Numbered from the stretch's first letter, positions 46,350 to 56,780 are shown. The stretch is DNA of 64,000 bases from Nectonema munidae (GCA_030549495.1 JAUIRK010000866.1:754828-818827); one strand, 5' to 3'. The notes: generated by a model not told the origin, from the letters alone. Program-made: numbers and translations.

Positions 46350-49227
46350 TAAAAGAAAGTAAAAAACATCGTAGTTTTTTTTTTGAATGATTTTATATTT
46401 TTTAAATAACGAATTTTTAGTGGAATAGTGTTCCATGTAACCATAGAGTTGAAAAGAAAACAATTACGTCTAGGCATGTTGGGGAAACGCTGTAAGAAAA
46501 TGTTGTCATTATTTCCCAGGTTGTGAGAATGAATGTTTTCGTTAAAAAAATGTATTTAGAGAAATGGGTTGAATTAAAATTTCTGTATATGAAAGTAGAA
46601 GCACTCAAAGACCTTATTTGTTTAACATCTAATATATTGTGTATCTTTTTAATGTCTGCGGAATGGCTGTTCTCAATGAATTTGAGAGCGCGGTTTTGCT
46701 TAGATTGCAATTTATTAATAAATGTATTATTACTAAAAGCCCAAAGAGAGGTACAATATTTTAGTTTAGATTGAAAAAAAGAATGGAAAAAAAGAAGTCT
46801 TGAATGAATTGTTAACATATTTCTCACACTATATGTAATGCCTATGAAGATTGAGAAATCTCTAATAATTTTATTAAAATGCAATGTAAAAGAAAGGTTA
46901 GATTGTAAAATAGTTCCTAAATAATTATAAGAATCTGTTTTTTCAATATTAGTACCAGAGAGAGGGAGATTCAATTGAGAAGAGGAGTGTTGAGAGTTGT
47001 ATATCATGTATTTAGTTTTATCAAACTTAATATGAAGAAAGTTTTCATTGCACCGGTTGGAAAATTTATTTAGAAGAGAGTGAAATTGATTAATACAACT
47101 TTTCAAATTAAGATTTCTATAAATAATAACACAATCGTCCGCATAAAAATAAAAAGTGGAATTTAAAGTTTGAAGAGAAAATATATCATTTATATAAAGG
47201 TTGAAAAAAATAGGTGCTAAAATGGAGCCTTGTGGAACACCACTAGTTATAGATTTAATTTCGGATTTTTTACCATTAACTTTTACAAAATACTTTCTAT
47301 TGGATAAATAATTTTTAATCAAATCTAAAAATTTACCCCCAAATCCAAATTTTTCTAGTTTAAAAAGAAGCAATTTATGGTTAACTTTGTCAAATGCCTT
47401 GCTGAAGTCAATGAAAATAGAGCATGTTTCAAGTTTGTTGGCATATGAGTCGTAAATATCTGTCAGAACAGCGGCAACTGTGTCCTCAGTGGACATGTTT
47501 GGTTTGAATCCAAATTGATTTATATTTAGCAAATTATATTTAGAAATAAAGAAATTCATTTTTGTGTAGATAATTTTTTCAAATAATTTACCGAAAAAAG
47601 GTAAGATAGAGATTGGGCGGTAGTTTAAAAGATTCAGGGAAAATTGAGTCGTTATACATTTTGTTGTAAAAGTGTGATAAATTTTCTAAAATGAAAGGTA
47701 CAGTTAATTTACCAATTTTATTAGAAATTTCATCATGACCGGAAGAGTTACTAGATTTTAGTTGACTGCACGCAATTCGAATATCATTACTATTAATATC
47801 GTCAAGATAAAAAGTATTAGGGTTAGATTTTATGTATTGATTATAGGAAAAATTATCTTCTGTACTTAAATTATTATTCAAATAATCACAAAAAACCTTC
47901 TCATTAATGGAGGATATGTGTGTTTAGCTCCCTTGCCTGTGATTTAATTGATGATATTCCATGTTTTTTTGATATTGTTACGTTGCTTATCAAGTAAAGC
48001 ATTGAAATATTTAGATTTAAAGTCCCGTATTTTTATATTATAAAAATTTCTTGCTTGTTTATATGTGTTCCAAATTGATTTATTTTTTGAAAGAATATAT
48101 TTTTTAAATAGTTTCTCTTTTTTAGTTTTTAGCTGTTTCAGTTCAAAATTAAACCAGGGCTTAGAACAATTTTTAGTATGAATGAGATTTCCGCGTAATT
48201 CACAATTTGAAAAAGACATATCAATAATTTTTTTGATTTTCAAAATTAATAAGGAGCAAAATGTGTTAATATCGGTTCCAAAAAGTGAGGAAAGGTTCCA
48301 ATTTTCGTTAGTCAAATTATTCAAAAAAGTAGAGAACTTTTTGTGGCTAAAATTTTTGGAAACAACATTCTCGTTGGTGGATTCTTCGTTAGAAGAAAAT
48401 TTTTTTGGCAAACATAGAAAACAAGGAAAATGATCAGATAAATCAACATTTATTACGCCAGAAAACCCATTCAAGTTGTAGCCAGTGGTGAAAATATTAT
48501 CAATGGTGGATGAAGAGGTCAAGCAATATCTAGTAGGAATTTTAATGGTGTGGATAAGATTTATTTCCAAAAGAAGGTCCAGAAAAAATATCGTGTGTCT
48601 GAGTAGTATCAATTGAAGGAGAGAAATTAATGTTGAAATCGCCTAGGATAAAAATTTTCTCATACTCCTTTTTTATTGTTAAGACTAATTTTTTAAATTC
48701 GCCAAAAAAATATGGAATATCGGAGCTAGGTGGCCTATAAATCACGATAATAGTAAATTTGGATGGTTGAGAGATAACTACAGTAATATATTCAAAGCTA
48801 GTGGGAGTGAAATTAATTTTATCGTAAATTTTAAAAGTGAATTTTTATTGATGTACATTCCTACTCCGCCACCTCTAGTTTTTCGGCCTTTATATACAAA
48901 TTGAAATCCATTTAGTTCAACATTAAAAAAGTTATTCCAGATCTCAGTAAGGCCAAGAATGTCAATTGTATTGTGTGATCCAATGTCATTAACAAAATTG
49001 TAAAGATGATCAAAGTTTTTTTTAAGACTTCTTATGTTGATACAAAAAAGACAAAGTTTGCTAGAAGTTAAGGAATTAATAGAAGACAATAAATTAGGAA
49101 CGGAGTAGTTTTTGCATTTTAATTGATTGATATCGTGGAATATATTTTCAGAAATTTCATTAATTGAGCGTGAAATTTGATAATTTTTATTATTAGACTT
49201 GCTGTTGAAAGAAGTATTCATCATCAT
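46350..49227 (-). pseudogene. LINE ORF2: AP endonuclease and reverse transcriptase (broken)
   Basis: It starts at ATGATGATG at 49227. The APE-type endonuclease comes first: LCLFCINIRSLKKN, DILGLTEIW, RGGGVGMYI, YRPPSSD, FILGDFNINF and DLSDHFP lie between 49080 and 48430. The reverse transcriptase follows: NSSGHDEIS, FIDFSKAFDKVNHKLL, GVPQGSILAPIFFNLYINDI and the catalytic FYADDC near 47130. The C-terminal block ends with FNSMVTWNTIPLKIR-like sequence near 46420, read in a shifted frame. Breaks: one frameshift near 48780; a second near 48580; stops near 47930; a deletion near 47630 that removes the part of RT just before the NYRPIS motif; and a frameshift near 46500. The enzyme would nick target DNA and prime reverse transcription there, but this copy cannot make it whole. 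Confidence 0.87.
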
Positions 49228-50315
49228 TTTATAGAAAAATTAGAAAAAATATTATCATTCGATGTATAATCATTATAACTATAATTTGTATTATTTTTAA
49301 CAAAATTATATTGACTTTTTCGAATGGGGCATATATCATCAAAAGAATTATGATTAAAACAGCTGATTTTTTTAAGGATACAGTTGGTACATTTGTACAT
49401 GTCTTTATTAGACATATCAGGGCACACACTTGATAGATGAGAGCCAGAGCAAAACTTACATGTCGGTGAATTGGAAGATTTACAAGATGTGGAGTTATGA
49501 CCATATTTACAACAAATATTACATTGTTTGAAAGAAAAAAAGTCTATAACATGATGACATTTATACCCAATGAACAAATTATCACTATTACATTTAATTA
49601 AAGACCTAATTTCAGGATCAACCGTTAAAACCATAAATTTTATATTAGTTTTAGCATTAATTTTTGAGAAAAGAATTTTGAAAAGCTTTCCAGTATCTCT
49701 AGATTTCTTGATGTATTCATTTTTGTCATATATTAAACTTAAAATTTCGTTATCTTTCAAATCACTATTAAGATTGTTAATCATAATTTTTGGATTAAAG
49801 ATAGGATTTCGAGTTATACGCACAGTTTTATCCTCTTTTATTTTGTTTTCAAAATGTTCATTAGCGTTTTCTAACGAAGTAGAATTAGGAAATGTAAACA
49901 TCAAAGCATTTTTTGTAGTTTTCAAATTTTTTACTTTAACTTTAGATAAAGCGGTATCGGAAAACTTCATAAATTCAAGACAATCTTCGTGATTATCAAA
50001 TTTAACTTTAAGAAAATTGGATTTTTTCACAGCGTCAGAATAAATTTTATTATTGGATTTGACATTAGAAAATTTGTTATCAAAAATATAACATTTGTCT
50101 AAACTTTTATCAGTATTAGGAAAAGTGAAGGTTTTAATTGAGTCCAAACTATTTAAAACAGTTTTTACATTGTTGTCGATATCACAGAGTTTGGAATTCA
50201 ATGAATCTTTTTCATTAAATTCGGAAATAATTTGAGAAAGACTAGACTTTATTTCTTTTTTAGAAAGAGTTTCAATTTTACCTAAGAGATCTTTTAATTT
50301 ATCAATATGTTCCAT
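49224..50315 (-). CDS. LINE ORF1 protein, RNA-binding zinc-knuckle
   Basis: An uninterrupted 363-residue ORF1. The first ~120 residues are charged and likely helical. The middle resembles the RRM-like domain of CR1/Jockey ORF1 (spaced motifs such as NPKIMINNL). The C-terminal third has CCHC knuckles: CNICCKYGHNSTSC (C-x2-C-x4-H-x4-C), CKFCSGSHLSSVC (C-x2-C-x3-H-x4-C), and a third cysteine/histidine cluster starting CTNC. Such proteins coat LINE RNA in the cytoplasmic particle. The stop TGA overlaps the ORF2 start as ATGA. The open frame suggests that the copy is recent. Confidence 0.88.
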   Translation of the reverse strand: MEHIDKLKDLLGKIETLSKKEIKSSLSQIISEFNEKDSLNSKLCDIDNNVKTVLNSLDSIKTFTFPNTDKSLDKCYIFDNKFSNVKSNNKIYSDAVKKSNFLKVKFDNHEDCLEFMKFSDTALSKVKVKNLKTTKNALMFTFPNSTSLENANEHFENKIKEDKTVRITRNPIFNPKIMINNLNSDLKDNEILSLIYDKNEYIKKSRDTGKLFKILFSKINAKTNIKFMVLTVDPEIRSLIKCNSDNLFIGYKCHHVIDFFSFKQCNICCKYGHNSTSCKSSNSPTCKFCSGSHLSSVCPDMSNKDMYKCTNCILKKISCFNHNSFDDICPIRKSQYNFVKNNTNYSYNDYTSNDNIFSNFSIK

Positions 50316-50429
50316 TAGGAACTAACATTGATTTCAAGAAAAGCTAATGTAAGATATTCAGCGCAGCAGATAAATGAGAGGATAAATTAAATAGCAAGGA
50401 AGCGTGATTTTTAAAGTTGAGAAAAAGAA

Positions 50430-51850
50430 GCCATTTTGAAAAATTTTCCATAAAAAATCCACCAACGAGAATAAAATTTTAGTTGTTTCATTTAGCTTAC
50501 GCCGCTTTGACCTTGCTTTGTGATCTTGTTCATCTAGAATCTTTTCAAAATCCTCCTTATCACAGGTTCTTTCAGAGTCTGTGGTTGAAATAGTGTCTGA
50601 ATCTCCAGGAAATGCCCTTGCTTTTAAGTCCAAAATGCTTCATCTTTCTCAATGTCAGATAACAACACTCTACTCATTGGTTCTACATATACTCCAGCGA
50701 GTAGAATTTTATTATACAGTTGTACTTCACTTTTGCGCATTGACTCACGCATTGTTTCTGTTAGCAAACCACCACCCTTGGATAAAGAATGTTCTGACAT
50801 TTTCCACTCTTTCAAGAACATTCCTGGTTTTCTTGTCACTTGAAAAGGAAGCTTAAGAAGGTCCTCCAGTTCTTCAAGTTACATCGATTGCGCTTTTGAT
50901 ATACTGACATGTTGGTGTGTATGTAATTTCTGAAATGCGAGCTGCTACGTCAGCAAACTCGTCTATGATACTTGGAACTTCCTGAAACCATTCAAAGAAA
51001 TTTTAATCCCCTTGCTTCTCGCTTAAAGCATCCCAGTCAATTGGCTGACTTTTGTGACTAGGCCCAAGTTGTTCTTCCTCAATTTCTGCTGCACCTTCTT
51101 CTGTAAAACTTGACTCTTCTCTTGGCCTTTCATTCGGTTGTTAGCATGTTGGATGCGTTATCTGTGACAATGCATAATACATTGCCTTTCTGAGGGCCAA
51201 AGTCTTGTAACACATCGTTTACCAATCGGTATAAGAAGTTACTTGAATGCTCGGCTTCATTGTCTTTAATGGAGAATGTTTTAGGCATATTTTTCCCCAT
51301 GCCTCTACATACCTAACATTAACGGCAAAATAATTAACACGGTTGCATGCATCCATTTTCAAGTATACAAACGTGTTACTTAATTTTCTCGTCACTTATT
51401 CTTTTTGGCTTTCATATTCATCAATTACTAGTTTCCCTAGAGTATCTCTGTTTAGAGCCACTCTTAGTTTTCGTGCAAGTTCACCAATCACTGCTAACAC
51501 TCCAGCCTGAGAACTCAAAGAAATGCCGTTGAGAACCGTAATCTTAGCAATGTTCCTTTTGAATGCATTTGGAGTCAGTGATATGTTCACTTTATCACTA
51601 ACAAAAAACTTCTCAGAGATGTTGTAGCAGATTTCTTTTCAGTACTCAAAGTTTTAAATGTTGATACTGTTGGTGTCTCAGATGAGCCGTTGTCTTTCTC
51701 TTGCACAAGTTTAAAGATGTCAGAATGAAAGATCTGAAAATGTCTTTTAAAGTTAGAAGCACGAGTACCAACATGTCCTTTAGAAGTACCACCGCCAGAA
51801 GCACTAATTTTAACACCACAAATTGTTGCTTCGTCATCTAGGCCTGTTAT
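50430..51850 (-). pseudogene. hAT transposase, N-terminal and central part
   Basis: Decayed hAT-superfamily transposase read from high to low coordinates. A BED-like finger with RASNFKRHFQIFH lies near 51740-51780. VNISLTPNAFKRNIAKI and a conserved GELARKLRVALNRDTLGKL region follow (51400-51600). KMDACNRVNYFAVNVRYV lies near 51310-51360. VLCIVTDNASNMLT, the classic hAT aspartate context, lies near 51140-51180. A C-terminal half has ETMRESMRKSEVQLYNKILL, AGVYVEPMSRVLLSD (50650-50770) and a charged KARSKRRK stretch near 50510. At least four frameshifts or stops and some internal deletion separate these parts. The missing C-terminal dimerisation block lies at 45560-45790, beyond the LINE. Confidence 0.85.
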
Positions 51851-52428
51851 GCACTGTCATATATGATAATTGAAATCACTGGTTTATGTAAAATGTTCAA
51901 ATACGCCCGGATTTATGTTTTGAAGGCATGTTAAGAGTGCACCAAGTTTTATAAGAATAACTTTCAAAAGTTGTTATCATTTATTTCTGTAAATCTGTAA
52001 AAAAATGACAGCATAGTACAAAATATGATACGAAACAAACAATAAAAATTAAAATTAAGACGCAACCGTCGGAAAGCAATATCATAAAAGATTGCTAGAG
52101 TGTACGGCAGGTAAAAACTAAAAAAATAATTTGTTTGGACTTGGATAAAAACTCCTAGTACTTTTAGGAATCCGACTTCTAGTTAAAACCTCCGAATCCC
52201 CACCCGAGTACTAGTGTATGGCGGCATGTAGTAAACAATTTCGCTTCAAACCCCGAACTTAGCATAGAGTTATGCCATTTCCCAGCTCAAAACGATTTAG
52301 CCAATGTTAACCCATAAAGTTTAACCGTAAATGCCCTTTTTCAATGAAATTTTATATATTTAAAGCAGAGGACTTCCATTTCTTAGCACACGTCTCTCAA
52401 TGGCTTATGAAGGACAGCACTCTGCCCA

Positions 52429-52510
52429 GGGTTGTTAAGTTGGCAAAATATTTTGCGATTCCCACTCGCACCTTTTCATAATTTTCCGACTCCCACTCCG
52501 CCTATTTTTA
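52429..52510 (+). mobile_element. hAT-type terminus (CAGGGTTGTTAAGTTGG)
   Basis: CAGGGTTGTTAAGTTGGCAA, then GATTCCCACTCGCACC and TTCCGACTCCCACTCCGCC. This is the same terminus group as that at 37774. It lies in the TMEM222 intron upstream of the split hAT transposase's 5' end, and related CCGAATCCCC sequence is at 52180-52210. Confidence 0.5.
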
Positions 52511-53118
52511 ATTTTTTATTTTTACTTTTCTGTTTCCAACTTCAAATTATTTTTTTAAAAGTATTTGGTTTAAAATATTTTTACAATAACTTTCTACTAA
52601 ACTCACGTTTTTTTTTGAAAAAAGAAACAATTTTGAGTTTAAGGAAAATTTTTTTATTGAAAATACTTTTTGTTTCTTTTTTCAAATTATTATTTATGAC
52701 ATGGAAAACCCAACATCCCATATTTTTATACAAACTGACTTTTGTTCCCCTACAAGTTATATGTGTAAGAAAAAAAAGTTCATTCTTTAATTTTATTCAA
52801 TTTTTCAGCCTTTTCCTAGGAGTTGCAAAGATACAAGGCTTGGATTTAAATGATAAACATTTTTGTCCCGTTTTTGCAACGTTACACACTAAAATGAGTG
52901 TCTATTATTAATTCATTTTTTAATCTAACGTGCATGAGTATAACTTTTTATAGTCACATTTGGAGTGCAAAAATTATGCACCCACAACCCACCTAGAAAG
53001 GCATAGACATTTATTGAAACTTTTGTATCCTCTGTTAAAATAGAGTGGGCTAGTTTTATTTCGAACCGTAGATTTAGTAGTTGTTTCCACCACGGACTAA
53101 TCAATGATACTAATTCAG

Positions 53119-53387
53119 GCAAAAAAGGATGGGACGAAGGCATTGCTTTGGCTACCGATGAATACCGACGTCGACGACATCTCCTGATCTCTGACAACTG
53201 TCACTCTCATGTGGCTTTCGCCTTGAATTCAATGCCCTACCCCACCTCCTTCAATGCTTTCTACCTTATGTTTCTCGTTTTCTTCAGAGCCAAGTTTTTC
53301 AACGGCAAAGCTTTCATCTACACGTTCGCGCCGAGTCTTCTCTTTTACACGCTCATCGCCTTTGTTTTCATTTTTCTTTTTCGTTGA
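53119..53387 (+). CDS. TMEM222: TMEM222 homologue, last coding exon
   Basis: Second coding exon. The acceptor TAATTCAG lies just before 53119, and phase 1 joining to the exon ending at 42352 makes a glycine codon and then KKGWDEGIALATDEYRRR. This matches the human WDTAVHDASEEYKHR region. The hallmark DNCHSHVAFALN follows (human DNCHSHVALALN), then a hydrophobic stretch around FYLMFLVFF and a C-terminal membrane segment (LLFYTLIAFVFIFLF) ending in arginine and TGA at 53385-53387. Exon 1 supplies the first half of the domain and this exon the second, so both are needed for a complete protein. There are no internal stops, and the conservation in both exons argues for a live gene although the intron is crowded with transposons. 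The frame can be read upstream of the splice site only briefly. An AATAAA at 53467 is a plausible poly(A) signal. Confidence 0.93.
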
Positions 53388-53466
53388 TATTTAATTTATT
53401 TCTAAGAAATTTTTTCCCACATGAATGCTACTGATTCCATTTATAAATCTGATATATTTACTCTTC

Positions 53467-53472
53467 AATAAA
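53467..53472 (+). promoter_or_regulatory. Poly(A) signal of TMEM222
   Basis: AATAAA 80 bases after the TMEM222 stop codon, the first canonical hexamer downstream. A TTAA MITE fragment begins about 100 bases further on. Confidence 0.6.
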
Positions 53473-53576
53473 ATTGAAATGTCATCCAACTCACTTTTTG
53501 TGATAGGGATATCTAAATCGTTTACTCAGCACTGTTGCCTTTGATATTTTGAGGAACGGAACTTAACCTGTTAGCG

Positions 53577-53685
53577 ACCAGAGACGACATATGTCGACTT
53601 TACAAAAATAAATTCGCCTGTAATGCTTTTTAATACAAATCCTCTGCTTTGCATTAGATGTCGCGTGATTATTTTGGTCGAGAAC
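53577..53685 (+). mobile_element. TTAA MITE, CCCGTTAACG subfamily, right end degraded
   Basis: It starts CCTGTTAGCGACCAGAG after a TTAA and contains GTCGACTTTACAAAAATAAA. The right terminus stops matching after TTTTGGTCG. It lies about 100 bp after the TMEM222 poly(A) signal. Confidence 0.68.
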
Positions 53686-53689
53686 AAAA

Positions 53690-54655
53690 ATTATTCTACA
53701 CATTTTGGTCGCTTATTCCCTAAATACGTTAATCTTATTAAATTTTTGGTCATTTTGCACTATTTATTGGGTGCGCAAATGTGTATTCTTTGAATCAATT
53801 CTTTACTAATTTGATTAGTTATTGAGGACGAACCACGAAAAGGTTCGTTTTCAAGCTTCGTAAGGACCTTTTTGAGACTCATCTCACCAACCAAAAGTTT
53901 ATCCAACTCAAACAATATAAATATTTTTTTGAATAACTTTTTGGGGCTCTAAATCCTTTACGAACATCGTCAGAAAACCAATATGAGAACATTGAAAAGC
54001 GTTCAACGTATTTTTGGTCTATAAGTGCGCAGATATCAAAATTGAATGGATATTTCCTATCACTTGCATTTGAAAATACCAACTCATTTCTCTACTAAAA
54101 TCAGCGCTTGGTTACTTTCGAAGTTTTATTTTTAATTATACAAGTATTAAAAATGCGATATCTTCACACAATTTTCAAGACCAAAAAACATTTTAGATTG
54201 CACTCAACGGCCTCTTGATGCGTTTCTGACGACGTTCGTAGCATGTTTGAGAAGGATTTGCCTCTAAATAGCTAACCAGACAAAAATTTTTTTTTTCAAA
54301 ATGCAAAATGAATGATTTCATGATGAATATACTCAATTTTTACGTTGAACATAATCTATATGACCAAAATTATATTTTTATTACTTCTTGAATATTTTTG
54401 AATTTATTAGTTTGTATTTTAATTAGGACACAGAACTAAATTTTAACTAACCTAATTTAGTAGATTTAATTAACTGATTGTAAAAAAATTTAATTAGATG
54501 CACTCCATCTTGAGAAATTATATATTTGATTCGTTCTATCTGAATTGCAAAAATTCAAATGGATTGGAAAATTATTTATTAGGTCAGTGTTTAAAGTCAG
54601 GAGTAAACTTTGCGTCAATTGAATTGTTTTTAATTTTTCAACTCAATTTAAGAAT
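53690..54655. other. No recognisable feature
   Basis: AT-rich DNA between a TTAA MITE and the pogo-type MITE. Confidence 0.55.
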
Positions 54656-54661
54656 GTAAAT

Positions 54662-54977
54662 ACAGTACACCCTCGTTAACTCGGACCGTGACCAAGAATA
54701 CAAATGTTTGCCCTTATAGGCCTACATAGGGTCATTTTCTTTGACTTTTTTAATTTCGCTTCAGCCATTTTTTTTAGTTCATAGGTAGTTTGCGGTCATT
54801 CTAAATTTTGGCGTTATTCCAAAGCTTGTTGTGCCTATAAATTTGTCCAATTTGAAATATTTTTTCTACCATATATATATATATATATATAGTAGACCCT
54901 CTGTTATGTCGGACAATCGGCATAGTCGGACACCCTTTTCCCCCATGTAGTCCGACTTAACGGAGTTCTACTGTATA
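54662..54977. mobile_element. Pogo-type MITE(s)
   Basis: The left end CAGTACACCCTCGTTAACTC with CGGAC, and the right end (inverted) ACAGTAGAACTCCGTTAAGT with CGGAC, match as terminal repeats over about 25 bp. A second internal left-type end, AGTAGACCCTCTGTTATGTC, occurs at 54892 just after a (TA)n run. So either a 316-bp element, or an 86-bp element (54892-54977) adjacent to another's end, is present. Confidence 0.65.
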
Positions 54978-55239
54978 ACATTTTTGAATTTTTCATTACA
55001 TTCTTTTTATTTATTTTTCTTTCTAATTTATTTTTTTCATCAATGCGTTTTTCACTTTTTTTCAAAGTATCAATAGTTCCCGATAAAATTTTTGAATTTT
55101 AAAATAATTACGTTTTAACATACAATCACCACATTACTATCACATTGCAAAACTTAAACATAAAATCATTTTACCATATATAGCTTGTAATTTTACAACC
55201 TTTTCCTTCTACCTCAAAAAGTTTTCCAATACTTTAAAT

Positions 55240-55457
55240 GGGGGTTGTCCAAGCTTTTTTTTTCACGAGTCGAGCCTAGAGAAAAATTTGACTTCGGGCC
55301 TCATTTTTATACATCCGTAAAATATACAATATTTTAATATAAAACAAGTTTATTATTAAAAATATGTCAAGATGAGTATTTTCAATAAGAGATGTAGGGT
55401 TTGCTTTATATTACTCTGATTCAAAAGAGGCCTCGGCCCGCAATTTGGACAACACTG
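55240..55457. mobile_element. hAT MITE with 8-bp target duplication (7/8 match)
   Basis: 218-bp element starting GGGGGTTGTCCAAGC and ending GCCCGCAATTTGGACAACACTG, so the ends are inverted around TTGTCCAA. The flanks are CTTTAAAT (55232-55239) and ATTTAAAT (55458-55465), which match at 7 of 8 positions. It contains the GGGCCTC and GGCCTCGGCCCGC phrases typical of this non-coding hAT group. Confidence 0.8.
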
Positions 55458-55469
55458 ATTTAAATTGTA

Positions 55470-56095
55470 AACCCTACCATTTTCATGTTGTTTTTGCAAA
55501 TACATAATAGTACTTTTACTACTTTCAAGGCTTTGCTTAACTTTTAACTAATTCTTTAAATTTTTACTACTTGTAAGTGTTTTTTATGTCTATTACTCTA
55601 AAAACAAAATAATCTTTGAATAAAAAATTTTTAAATCCGAATTTCTGATATGAAGTGAATCATTGAACCAATCACCACCACCACGAAAATGGACTTCATC
55701 AGCTGTGTTTTTCCAACTATTTAGATAACGCTTCTTTGAATGCCTTCATTATTCCCAATAAAAAATGGGAGGTAACTAATTTTTATTGTAAGAAAGGAAT
55801 TTTTAAAAATTTTTCCTTACAAACTACATGAAAGTGAGGTCTACTACAATCAGTGAATCAAATTGTAATATAAAAGCTCTTCTTAATTTTTATGGACCTT
55901 TTGAAAGAACATTATCATTTTCTCAATCAAGAAACTGTTTGTAATTCTTGTGCTTCTTCAAAACAGTGTTACACATGTAAAATAGTTATATGCATATTTC
56001 ACTCTTATTTAGTTTGCCTGTAATGCACGCAAATACGTGAATGTTTTTTATTACAATCAAAAACGAGTTTTTTGAGAAAATTGGTATTTTCAGAA
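55470..56095. other. No recognisable feature
   Basis: AT-rich spacer before the degenerate ~130-bp repeats. Confidence 0.55.
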
Positions 56096-56099
56096 TTTG

Positions 56100-56700
56100 A
56101 TTATTCCTGAGATGTCAAATTTGATTGATAATTCTGCACATTCTCGCACCCTAATTGTGAAAACTAAGTCCAAAAAGGAAATCAGCATGGAAATCTGGTA
56201 TAATATGTATATATATTATTGAGAATGTAAATAATATTCTAGGAAATAGTTTTTATTCGTCAACCACAAATATGATTAACTCATTTCAAAAAATTAGTCG
56301 AGAAATAAAATCAGCATGCTCGATTTATTCAAAAAATTCTAATTTTAATTAAAATTTAGATAAATGCGACTCTTTCTTAGACGTAAACTGCAAATTTAAT
56401 TGACACTTTAAGACATTTCCAAATCCTAATTGCTAAAACTGAGTTGATAAATTAAATCAGCTTTGTCGATTTGTCATAAAAAATATACCTTGTTTAAAAT
56501 TTAATTAATATGGAGAAAAAATGATTGAAATTTTCAAACGTTTTGACAAACTAATTGCAAAAAACGACTGTGAAATTTAGATTAGCATGCTTGTTTAGTA
56601 TAAATATGTACATTTTTTATTTGAATTATATTCTTGGATATAATTTTCAGGCGTAAACGGCATATTTGATTGACACTTTCAGAGATTTTCACACTATATA
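56100..56700. repeat. Degenerate ~130-bp tandem repeats
   Basis: Diverged units marked by ATCAGC or ATTAGC at 56181, 56310, 56456 and 56581 (steps of 129, 146 and 125). Each is preceded by CTAATTG-(C/T)-(A/G)AAAAC-like sequence or an ATTAGTCGAG variant. TTTAATTGACACTTTAAGAC near 56395 and TTTGATTGACACTTTCAGAG near 56665 also correspond. It lies directly upstream of the 139-bp array. Confidence 0.55.
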
Positions 56701-56780
56701 ATAATATGTATATTATTTATTATATTATGTTTTAATACGTATATATCTCCAACCTGTATACTACGATCATTCATCTTCAA

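Larger units (their letters stand above)
46200..50400 (-). mobile_element. Two-ORF LINE (CR1/Jockey group), antisense in TMEM222 intron
   Basis: A nearly full-length non-LTR retrotransposon with ORF1 (zinc knuckles) and ORF2 (AP endonuclease plus reverse transcriptase). It interrupts a hAT transposase whose parts lie on both sides. The 3' untranslated region after ORF2 is AT-rich, with several A/T runs near 46250-46380 on the plus strand. I cannot fix the exact 3' end or a target duplication by eye. The 5' end must lie between the ORF1 start (50315) and the resumed hAT coding near 50430. ORF1 is intact, and ORF2 has only a few breaks, so the insertion is young relative to the hAT around it. 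Confidence 0.88.
42353..53118 (+). other. TMEM222 intron, 10.77 kb, transposon-packed
   Basis: Intron bounded by GTAAAT at the 5' side and TTCAG at the 3' side, both in phase 1. It contains a SINE (42.9 kb), an RTE LINE 3' end (44.5-45.1 kb), a hAT transposase in two pieces (45.6 and 50.4-51.8 kb) separated by a CR1/Jockey-type LINE (46.2-50.4 kb), and hAT-like termini near 52.2-52.5 kb. All three coding remnants run on the minus strand. The stretches 43045-44460 and 45130-45555 hold AT-rich DNA in which I recognise nothing. Confidence 0.88.

Noticed and set aside
46523-46774. 83-residue plus-strand frame in the TMEM222 intron
   Set aside because: Antisense shadow of LINE ORF2; not an extra TMEM222 exon since TMEM222 has no missing segment.
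49570-49992. 140-residue plus-strand frame
   Set aside because: Antisense shadow of the intact LINE ORF1.
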